In this document: positions 1-5,447 of the stretch, in pieces
Position numbering within the stretch: position 1 is the first letter of the stretch
Layout: each line of letters starts with the position of its first letter
Origin: Solirubrobacterales bacterium
GTDB taxonomy: Bacteria > Actinomycetota > Thermoleophilia > Solirubrobacterales > Solirubrobacteraceae
Direction: 5' to 3'
DNA: 9,962 nt
Assembly: GCA_013695395.1 (NCBI GenBank)
Contig: JACDAP010000459.1
Coordinates: 1 to 9,962 of the forward strand
Translations under genes and position numbers: made by a program
The notes under the pieces: generated by a model
Database searches by the model: none
What the model was told of the DNA's origin: nothing
The model's input: the letters and a program-made list of their open reading frames with translations, nothing else

Positions 1-611
1 GTGCCGTACGGCCCGGTGAAGCCGAGCTCGTCGCCGACGGCCAGGGCGCCGTCGGTCTCGGGGTCGAGCAGCCCGGAGAAGCGCCCGCCCGGGTAGCGCC
101 GCACGACGAGGTCGAGCGTGCCGTCGCCGGGGACGTTCGCCATCGAGTAGGAGCGGCGCTCGTCGTCGGTGCCCGGTAGGTGGACGTCGACGTACTGCCC
201 CGGCGCGAAGGTGAAGCCCTCCGGCTCGACGACCTCCAGCCGCAGCCGCAGGATCTCCTCGGTGAGCGGCTCGATCGCGACGACGCGGGCGCGGCCGTCG
301 ACGATCGGGTGGGCCAAGCGCAGGTTGTCCGCGTCGAAGTGCTGGAGCTCCACGGTCAGGTCGGAATCGGGCAGCGCACGACAAAGGAGCGTGTAGCCCT
401 GCTGCTCCTCGGCCTCGGAGAGCGCGTCGGGCGAGTACGGCTCGTGGGTCACCTCGCCTTCCAGGAGGAAGCTCTTGCACGCCGTGCACTGCCCCTCGCG
501 GCAGCCGTGCACGAGATTCCACCCCTGGCGGAAGGCGGCGTCGAGGACGGTCTCGTCGTCGTCGCAGTCGATCTCGACGTCGATGGGCTCGAAGCTGACA
601 CGGGGGCTCAC
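1..611 (-). CDS. prmB: Propane-monooxygenase-type NADH reductase (2Fe-2S/FAD), 3' end outside window
   Basis: This protein moves electrons from NAD(P)H through FAD and a [2Fe-2S] cluster to the diiron hydroxylase encoded just across the divergent promoter. The visible 203 residues start with a plant-type ferredoxin domain (about 1-90). Its cluster cysteines are C37, C42 and C45 in HGCREGQCTAC, and C77 in TLLCR. An FAD-binding ferredoxin-reductase domain follows, with GQYVDV (138-143) and the flavin motif RSYSM (153-157). The sequence stops at the window edge at GPYG, before the NAD-binding domain. I chose GTG at 611 because a TACGTT box lies six bases upstream, which fits a leaderless message, and because the protein then aligns with PrmB/MimB starts. 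In known prm/mim operons this gene lies between the large and small subunits; here it is divergent. The reductase function is secure. The symbol rests on similarity to PrmB/MimB and on the neighbours. Confidence 0.88.
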   Translation of the reverse strand, partial: MSPRVSFEPIDVEIDCDDDETVLDAAFRQGWNLVHGCREGQCTACKSFLLEGEVTHEPYSPDALSEAEEQQGYTLLCRALPDSDLTVELQHFDADNLRLAHPIVDGRARVVAIEPLTEEILRLRLEVVEPEGFTFAPGQYVDVHLPGTDDERRSYSMANVPGDGTLDLVVRRYPGGRFSGLLDPETDGALAVGDELGFTGPYG

Positions 612-617
612 AGGCCG

Positions 618-623
618 AACGTA
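618..623 (-). promoter_or_regulatory. Putative -10 box of a leaderless reductase transcript
   Basis: Read on the minus strand, TACGTT matches the actinobacterial -10 pattern TANNNT. It ends six bases before the GTG at 611, so transcription would begin at or next to the start codon. There is no Shine-Dalgarno sequence in front of this GTG, which agrees with leaderless translation. I see no convincing -35 element. Confidence 0.45.
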
Positions 624-662
624 CCCCGCGCGAAGCGTCCGAGGCGAGCCCTGCGCGCTGAT

Positions 663-682
663 CGGGGGACGAAGATCCCCCG
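663..682. promoter_or_regulatory. Inverted repeat in the divergent reductase/hydroxylase promoter
   Basis: CGGGGGA (663-669) and TCCCCCG (676-682) are perfect 7-bp arms around a 6-base spacer. The element lies 52 bases from the reductase start and 45 bases from the hydroxylase start. It could be an operator serving both directions. It could also be a hairpin in the 5' leader of the hydroxylase message if transcription starts upstream of it. A chance match in GC-rich DNA is possible, but two A:T pairs sit at matched places in the arms. The binding protein is unknown; the GAF-LuxR pair at 4398-6583 is one candidate. Confidence 0.45.
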
Positions 683-711
683 CCCCGCGGATGCCCATGC
701 GCTGCGCCGGC

Positions 712-718
712 GAGGAAG
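712..718 (+). promoter_or_regulatory. Ribosome binding site for the hydroxylase large subunit
   Basis: GAGGAAG lies eight bases before the ATG at 727. It decides the start: the open frame extends upstream through the divergent intergenic region and into the reductase gene, but that part is not plausible as protein. Confidence 0.65.
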
Positions 719-726
719 ATGGACTC

Positions 727-2445
727 ATGGCCACCCCCACCCATCGCCGCCGCAGCGTCACCCGCACCCATGAGCGCATCGCGCAGCTCGGGTGGGACCG
801 CGACTACCACGAGCCCGTGCCGATCTACGACACGCGCTACGTGTTCCCCGACTCGGCCAAGGACCCCATGAAGCAGATCATGCGGGAGTACCTGCCGATG
901 CAGCTCGAGAAGGACGACCGCCTCTACGGCGGCTTCGACGCCGCGCTTCGCGCGGACATGCCGACTAAGGCCGACGAGCGGTGGCTCGAGGTCATGAAGC
1001 CGCTCATCCTCATCCTCGTCTTCGCCGAGGGGGCGGCCGGGCGCTGCATGTCGGTCGTCATGGACGTCGTGCCCAACGAGGAGCTGCTCAACGGCTACCA
1101 CGTGCAGTTCGTCGACGAGGTGCGCCACATCGGCCTGCAGATGGGCCTCGCCCGCTGGTACACGAAGAACACGCCGGACCCCGCGGGCTGGCACAACGGC
1201 CAGGAGTTCATGTCCAACAACCTGATCACCCGGGCGGGGGTGAACATGTTCAGCCACGCCTTCACCGGCGACCCGATCGCGGCCGGCATCACGATGATGA
1301 GCGTCATCGAGACGGCCTTCACGAACATCGCGTTCGTCGCACTGCCCGACGTCGGCGCGCGCAACGGCGACTTCATCCAGGCCACGACCTACTCCTCGGT
1401 GCAGTCCGACGAGGCCCGCCACATCTCCAACGGCTACGCGACGATGCTGACGATGCTCCAGCGCGACGAGAACGTCCCGCTGATCGAGAACGACCTCCAG
1501 CAGGCCTGGTGGTCGGTGCACGCCTGGGTCGATCCGTTCGTCGGCGCGATCATGGAGTACTTCTCCACCGACCGCTCCGACGAGGAGAGCTACCTGAACA
1601 AGTGGGACCGCTGGATCCGCGACGACTGGTACCGCTCCTACGTCGAGCAGCTCGGCAAGCTCGGCGTCGACATCCCGCCCACGCTCTTCGACCGCGCCCG
1701 CGAGCGCCTGGTCGACGGGCTGGTCCACAAGACCGCACCGCTGGCCTTCGCGATGTGGCCGCTGAACTTCTGGCGCTTCGACCCGCTGACCGAGAAGGAC
1801 TTCGAATGGCTGGAGAAGACCACGCCCGGCTGGTACGACGAGTACGGCGCCACCTGGGAGGCCTACGCGGCACTGGCCGACCCGGCCGAGGGCGCGCTAC
1901 TGCTCGCCGGGCTGCTCGAGGGCGCGCCGCCGATGTGCTGGAGCTGCATGCTCGCCTGCGTCATCGACCACGACATGTGCCACCGGGTCTGTGAGGACCG
2001 CCACGGCGTCGAGCGCACCCGCTTCTACTGCTCGCCCGAGTGCCGCTGGATCGACGAGTCGAACCCGGGCCGCTACACCGGCGACCGCAACTACTTCGAC
2101 CGCCACCACGGCAAGGCGCTCTCCGAGCTGATCATCGAGTCCAAGCTCATCCGCTCCGACGGCAAGACCCTGGTCGGCCAGCCGCACCTGAAGCAGGAGG
2201 GCATGTGGACGATCGACCACATCCGCGCCTGCGACTTCACGGTCACCTCGCCGAACATCGTCAGCGCCGAGGCGATGGGGCTGCCCTCGGGCTCCTGGCA
2301 CGACCCGTCCGACCTCCACGGCGCCGTTCAGGCCGATGGCAACGGCTTCAAGCCGATCCGCGTGGACCACGACGACCGGGTCGCCAACCCACTCACCTCG
2401 ATGGCCGCCGCAGCGGCCGGCGGCAAGAACTGGGTGGCACTCTGA
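727..2445 (+). CDS. prmA: Propane-monooxygenase-type diiron hydroxylase, large (alpha) subunit
   Basis: This is the catalytic subunit of a soluble diiron monooxygenase, which uses O2 and electrons from the reductase to hydroxylate a small organic substrate. All six carboxylate/histidine iron ligands are recognisable in the 572 residues: E101, E131 and H134 (DEVRH), E195 (IETAF), E229 and H232 (DEARH). Their spacing of 30, 3, 61-66, 34 and 3 matches the methane and propane monooxygenase family. The segment from about 403 to 500 has C404-x2-C407 and C435-x3-C439 (YCSPEC), a YHS-like metal-binding region also found at this place in MimA/PrmA. It is followed by the family's LIRSDGKTLVGQPHL stretch. 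The length is close to the roughly 540-570 residues usual for the family. The stop codon overlaps the next ATG by one base. The sequence is closest in character to Prm/Mim rather than MmoX. The substrate (propane, other short alkanes, acetone or phenol) is not determined. Confidence 0.92.
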   Translation: MATPTHRRRSVTRTHERIAQLGWDRDYHEPVPIYDTRYVFPDSAKDPMKQIMREYLPMQLEKDDRLYGGFDAALRADMPTKADERWLEVMKPLILILVFAEGAAGRCMSVVMDVVPNEELLNGYHVQFVDEVRHIGLQMGLARWYTKNTPDPAGWHNGQEFMSNNLITRAGVNMFSHAFTGDPIAAGITMMSVIETAFTNIAFVALPDVGARNGDFIQATTYSSVQSDEARHISNGYATMLTMLQRDENVPLIENDLQQAWWSVHAWVDPFVGAIMEYFSTDRSDEESYLNKWDRWIRDDWYRSYVEQLGKLGVDIPPTLFDRARERLVDGLVHKTAPLAFAMWPLNFWRFDPLTEKDFEWLEKTTPGWYDEYGATWEAYAALADPAEGALLLAGLLEGAPPMCWSCMLACVIDHDMCHRVCEDRHGVERTRFYCSPECRWIDESNPGRYTGDRNYFDRHHGKALSELIIESKLIRSDGKTLVGQPHLKQEGMWTIDHIRACDFTVTSPNIVSAEAMGLPSGSWHDPSDLHGAVQADGNGFKPIRVDHDDRVANPLTSMAAAAAGGKNWVAL

Positions 2446-3503
2446 TGGCGCGCCAGGAGCGCGGCGGAGGACGGCGCGAGCGGCGCGAGGAGCTCCCCGA
2501 GCGGCAGTTCCAGTGGGTCGTGCCCAAGGGGCGCAAGGCGACGGTGTACGAGGACATCACCCTCGACACGCAGCCGTCGGTCCACCGCTTCCTGCACAAC
2601 GGCTACTTCGTCTCGTACCCCGACGGGCGCGGTACCTGGGACGACGACTCGACGGCGCTCGACGTGCTCGGCTGGCACGCGTTCCGGGATCCCGCCGAGC
2701 TCTGGGAGCGCCCCTACTACCAGCAGGGCGCGCAGTGCGAGCGCGAGATCGAGGCCGCCACCCAGGGCGCCCGTGCCGACGGGCTGCTGGCCGGCATCGA
2801 CCCGTCGTGGATCGAGTTCCTGCGCCGCGACGGGCAGATCCCCGCGTTCCTCGAGCACGGCATCTGGTCGATCACCACCCGGCGGTCGCGCGCCGCGCTC
2901 TCCGACGTGCTCACCCACGCGATCGTGCTCTACGCGGCGATGAAGCAGCGCCAGGCCCAGGCACTCGTGATCGAGGGGATGGACCTCGACGCCGACTTCG
3001 GTGACATCACCATCGAGGCGGCGAAGGACCGCTGGCGCACCGAGCCCGCCTGGCAACCTACTCGGGCGCTGATCGAGCGGCTGGGCACCATCACCGACTG
3101 GGGCGAGCTGCTCGTGGTGACCGGGCTGATCGTCGAACCGCTCCTCGGCGGCGCCGTCCGCCGTGAGCTGCTCATGCGCGGTGCCCTGGCCGCCGGCGAC
3201 CCGATCACCCCGGTCGTCGCGCGCAACGCGCAGCGCGAGGGCCGCTGGTGGCAGGACCTCACGACCGCGTTCGGACGCTTTGTGCTCACCGACGCCGCCC
3301 ACGGGGACGCGAACCGGGAGCTCCTGCATGTGTGGCGCGAGGACTGGGAGCCGGAGGCGCTCGCGGCCCTCGACGCGCTGGAGCCGATCTTCGCCGGTGG
3401 CGGCGTGGACTTCACCACCGCGCGCGACCGGGTCCGCACCGATCAGGAGGCCGTGCTTGCCGAGGCCGGGCTCGTCGACGCCCCCGCCGGAGCGACGGCA
3501 TGA
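2445..3503 (+). CDS. prmC: Propane-monooxygenase-type hydroxylase, small (beta) subunit
   Basis: This is the non-catalytic beta subunit that packs against the large subunit in the hydroxylase dimer. The 352-residue protein has the family's basic, disordered N-terminus (about 1-22), followed by a FQWVVPKGRKATVYEDIT segment and a long helical bundle. Recognisable stretches include FLEHGIWSIT, DVLTHAIVLYAAMKQRQAQAL and the late WREDWEPEA. No metal ligands are expected in this subunit and none stand out. Its ATG shares one base with the large-subunit stop (TGATG), so translation is probably coupled and the two subunits made in equal amounts. Its 3' end overlaps the coupling-protein start by four bases. 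Confidence 0.88.
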   Translation: MARQERGGGRRERREELPERQFQWVVPKGRKATVYEDITLDTQPSVHRFLHNGYFVSYPDGRGTWDDDSTALDVLGWHAFRDPAELWERPYYQQGAQCEREIEAATQGARADGLLAGIDPSWIEFLRRDGQIPAFLEHGIWSITTRRSRAALSDVLTHAIVLYAAMKQRQAQALVIEGMDLDADFGDITIEAAKDRWRTEPAWQPTRALIERLGTITDWGELLVVTGLIVEPLLGGAVRRELLMRGALAAGDPITPVVARNAQREGRWWQDLTTAFGRFVLTDAAHGDANRELLHVWREDWEPEALAALDALEPIFAGGGVDFTTARDRVRTDQEAVLAEAGLVDAPAGATA

Positions 3504-3823
3504 GCGAGCCGACCGACACCGAGGCGTCGACGGAGGTCTTCGACCACGTCGGCATCACGATCGCCCGCAGTGTCGAAGGCGACGCGATCGTCGACGCGCT
3601 CTGCGACCACGAGGGCGTGGAAATCTACGAGAGTGCATCCTTCGCTGAGGTCCGCGCCCGCGGGCGCCTGCGCCTGGACTTCGACGAGCTCAGCGACGAG
3701 TGCGGCTTCCCCGTCGACGGGAGCCTCATCCAGGTCGTGATGTCGACCTACTACGGGCGGATCTCGATGAGCGACGAAGCCGTGACCCTCACGCACGACA
3801 TGCACGAGGCTGCCGGGCTCTGA
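3500..3823 (+). CDS. prmD: Monooxygenase coupling/effector protein (MmoB/DmpM family)
   Basis: This is the small cofactor-free effector that binds the hydroxylase and tunes substrate access and O2 activation. The 107-residue protein matches the MmoB/DmpM family in length and in pattern: FDHVGITIARSVEGDAIVDAL near the N-terminus, then IYESASFAEVRARGRLRLDF and a final YYGRISMSDEAVTLTHDM. The ATGA overlap with the small subunit and a GGAG at 3489-3492, seven bases upstream, fix the start. In several mycobacterial mim operons a GroEL-like chaperonin follows this gene. Here the next gene is convergent and begins seven bases after the stop, so no chaperonin is attached to the operon. Confidence 0.87.
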   Translation: MSEPTDTEASTEVFDHVGITIARSVEGDAIVDALCDHEGVEIYESASFAEVRARGRLRLDFDELSDECGFPVDGSLIQVVMSTYYGRISMSDEAVTLTHDMHEAAGL

Positions 3824-3830
3824 GCGGGAG

Positions 3831-4082
3831 TCAGCCGTCCATGGTCTCGAGGCGCTGCTGGGTCTCGACGGACAGCGCCACGCCCTTGACCACGCAGCCG
3901 AGGGCGATGAACACGATGAGCACGGCCAGCCCGACGCTGACCAACGAGCCGAGGGCGGCGAACAGCAGAGCGATCACCACGCGGATGAACCAGCCGCGCG
4001 CCTCACGCCGCAGCCGCTCCGCGTCCTCCTCGGCGAGCTCACGCTCCGCCGCTGACCTGCCTCGCTCACGGTTTCGGGCCAT
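3831..4082 (-). CDS. Small membrane protein with charged N-terminus, unknown function
   Basis: This 83-residue protein is not recognised. Residues 1-30 are highly charged (Arg/Glu rich) and likely form a cytoplasmic helix. Residues 31-68 are hydrophobic and could form two closely spaced membrane helices (about 32-48 and 50-68) with only GS between them. A short polar tail follows. The frame is open further upstream to 4289, but that extension reads as low-complexity Pro/Ser/Gly sequence, so I start at the ATG at 4082. A CAGACT sequence seven bases before it could be a weak -10 for a leaderless message. It converges on the coupling-protein gene with a seven-base gap, so it is not part of the monooxygenase operon. 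The gene is likely real, but its job is unknown. Confidence 0.6.
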   Translation of the reverse strand: MARNRERGRSAAERELAEEDAERLRREARGWFIRVVIALLFAALGSLVSVGLAVLIVFIALGCVVKGVALSVETQQRLETMDG

Positions 4083-4148
4083 CGCGTCGAGTCTGCCAGG
4101 CCAGCCTTCGACCGTCCGTCTCTCACCAGCGGGGGAAGCACCTGTCCC

Positions 4149-4168
4149 GGAGGGGTTCGACCCCCTCC
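4149..4168. repeat. GC-rich hairpin with TTCGAC loop
   Basis: GGAGGGG and CCCCTCC form a perfect 7-bp stem closing the loop TTCGAC. There is no T-run after either arm, so it is not a classical intrinsic terminator. The loop resembles a tRNA T-arm, but no matching acceptor stem is present. It could act in the 5' leader of one of the divergent genes. Confidence 0.4.
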
Positions 4169-4331
4169 ACAAGCGGCTCGCGGATCGGCAGGATGACCAT
4201 TGCTGCGAGTGGCCGCTCGACCCGGACGCCGCAGCGTCAGGACCCACGGTGCGGGCCGGGCCAGTTCTCTCTCCTGGCCTCGGCCCCACACCGGGCTACC
4301 GGTCTGCCTCGCCGAGGAGGATCCCGCTCCC

Positions 4332-4362
4332 GCTCCGGGCGACCACCGCCGTGCTCCGGGCG
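4332..4362. promoter_or_regulatory. Direct repeat GCTCCGGGCG, 21-bp period, upstream of the regulator pair
   Basis: Identical 10-bp copies lie at 4332-4341 and 4353-4362. The 21-bp period is two helical turns. If transcription starts near 4398, the copies are centred about 61 and 40 bases upstream, which are common positions for activator sites. This would suit binding by a LuxR-type dimer. The composition is GC-rich, so chance cannot be excluded. Confidence 0.3.
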
Positions 4363-4384
4363 CGTGCGTTCGCGTCCGGACCCC

Positions 4385-4390
4385 TACGCT
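4385..4390 (+). promoter_or_regulatory. Putative -10 box of a leaderless regulator transcript
   Basis: TACGCT fits the actinobacterial TANNNT pattern and ends seven bases before the GTG at 4398. That start lacks a Shine-Dalgarno sequence. The arrangement is the same as at the reductase start (TACGTT, six bases, GTG). Confidence 0.45.
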
Positions 4391-4403
4391 TGACACCGTG
4401 TCA
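4391..4403. promoter_or_regulatory. Palindrome TGACAC-C-GTGTCA over the regulator start codon
   Basis: Perfect 6-bp arms surround one central base. The site begins directly after the putative -10 box and includes the GTG start at 4398-4400, so a bound protein would block both initiation of transcription and its first steps. It is a candidate operator, perhaps autoregulatory. A single TGACAC half-site also occurs at 596-601, inside the first codons of the divergent reductase gene; this may be chance. Confidence 0.4.
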
Positions 4404-5447
4404 GTGCCGGTGAAGCGTCAGACCCCCATCGAAGTCGACCGCGCCGAGCTCCGAGCCGCCCTCCGGGAGCCCGGGCCGGACGCGGTGGCTCAGCTTCGCG
4501 CGCTTGCTGACGCCGACACCGCGATGCGGGGCCAGAACGACGCGCTGCGCGCCCGCGAGCTGGACGGCCTCGCCCGTGTCCACGATGCCATGCAGATCCT
4601 CCGCGGGTGCGAGACGCCGGAGGCCCTCATCGTCGCCGCGCCGCGTGAGCTCTGCAACGCCTGCGGCTTCACGCGCGCGATGATCTCGCGGGTCCGCGGC
4701 TCGCTATGGGATCCCGTCGCCGTCGAGGTGAGAGACGGGGTCGACGACGAGATCGACGCCTTCCGCGACTACATCGAGGCGGTGCAGATCCCGCTCGACC
4801 ACCTGCTCCTGGAGACTGACCTCGTCCGGCGCCGCGTCCCCGGCCTCGTGACCGACGTGGCCACCGACGCGCGGACCTACCAGCCGCTCGCCGAGGTCTC
4901 CCGCTCGACGAGCTACGTCGCGGCGCCGATCCTCCCCACCCAGCGGGTGATCGGCTTCTTCCACGCCGATCGGTTCGGTGAGCCGGTCCCGGTAGATGCG
5001 CAGGACCGCGACGTCCTGTGGACGTTCGCCGAGCACTTCGGGCTGCTCTTCGAGCGGTCGGTGCTCATCGAGCGGCTCGAGGAGCAGCGGGTGCGCCTGC
5101 ACGAGGCGTTCACCGGCGCGGCGTCCGGCATCGCCGAGCTCAACGAGGCAGAGCTCGAGCTCGTCCGCCGCGGGCCACTCGCCGACCTCCCCGCGCTCGC
5201 CGGGCAGCGTCGGGCCGGCACTTCGCGCATCGACACGCTGCTCACCCGGCGCGAAAGGGAGGTGATCGACCTGCTCGTCTCCGGCGCGACGAATGCGGTC
5301 GTCGCCCACCAGCTCGTGGTCTCCGAGGGCACGGTGAAGTCCCACCTCAAGCGGATTCTCCGGAAGCTGCACGTGACCAACCGGGCTGAGGCCGTCGCGA
5401 AGTACCTCCACATCCTGCGTCTCGACGACGAGGTCGAGCAGCGATGA
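4398..5447 (+). CDS. GAF-domain LuxR-family transcriptional regulator, first of a tandem pair
   Basis: This is a 349-residue DNA-binding regulator. Residues about 55-225 form a GAF-type sensory domain, which in this family binds a small ligand or partner, with the block TSYVAAPILPTQRVIGFFHADR at 171-192. Residues 226-250 continue as a helix. Residues about 281-340 are a LuxR/NarL-type helix-turn-helix, with LLTRREREV and EGTVKSHLKRILRKL. There is no receiver domain with a phosphorylatable Asp, so it is not a classical response regulator. C86 and C89 (CNAC) lie in the GAF domain; C89 aligns with C126 of the next gene's product. I start at GTG 4398 on the strength of the leaderless -10 box; upstream codons to 4200 look non-coding. 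It overlaps the next gene by four bases. A natural but untested target is the monooxygenase promoter at 612-726. Confidence 0.85.
   Translation: MSVPVKRQTPIEVDRAELRAALREPGPDAVAQLRALADADTAMRGQNDALRARELDGLARVHDAMQILRGCETPEALIVAAPRELCNACGFTRAMISRVRGSLWDPVAVEVRDGVDDEIDAFRDYIEAVQIPLDHLLLETDLVRRRVPGLVTDVATDARTYQPLAEVSRSTSYVAAPILPTQRVIGFFHADRFGEPVPVDAQDRDVLWTFAEHFGLLFERSVLIERLEEQRVRLHEAFTGAASGIAELNEAELELVRRGPLADLPALAGQRRAGTSRIDTLLTRREREVIDLLVSGATNAVVAHQLVVSEGTVKSHLKRILRKLHVTNRAEAVAKYLHILRLDDEVEQR

Larger units (their letters stand above)
4083..4397. other. 315-bp non-coding region between divergent genes
   Basis: This region separates the small membrane-protein gene (minus strand) from the GAF-LuxR pair (plus strand), so it should contain both promoters. 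I can see a GC-rich hairpin at 4149-4168, a direct repeat at 4332-4362, a -10-like TACGCT at 4385-4390 and a palindrome at 4391-4403 that runs into the first codons of the regulator. Open frames cross the region but look like non-coding sequence. I find no RNA gene here. Confidence 0.6.

Noticed and set aside
475..726. Longer N-terminus for the large subunit
   Set aside because: The extension would overlap the reductase antisense and cross the divergent promoter. The ATG at 727 has a ribosome binding site and matches the expected protein start.
612..726. Sigma-54 promoter, as known for mycobacterial mimABCD
   Set aside because: No TGGCAC-N5-TTGC-like element is visible on either strand of the intergenic region, and no sigma-54 activator gene is in the window.
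180..773. 197-codon plus-strand open frame
   Set aside because: It is antisense to the reductase, whose ferredoxin cysteine motif and RSYSM flavin motif are clear on the minus strand. It also runs across the divergent promoter.
2328..3329. 333-codon minus-strand open frame
   Set aside because: It is antisense to the small subunit and its sequence is typical low-complexity high-GC shadow coding.
727..3823. Soluble methane monooxygenase
   Set aside because: The large subunit's C-terminal cysteine region and overall sequence match Prm/Mim rather than MmoX, and the reductase, beta and coupling genes lack the mmoXYBZDC arrangement.
4140..4175. tRNA gene or tRNA-derived attachment site, suggested by the GGTTCGA loop
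   Set aside because: No acceptor stem, D-arm or anticodon arm can be folded upstream, and as a T-arm the stem would contain a mismatch.
4200..4397. Upstream start for the first LuxR regulator
   Set aside because: The added residues look like translated non-coding DNA and would cover the promoter elements.
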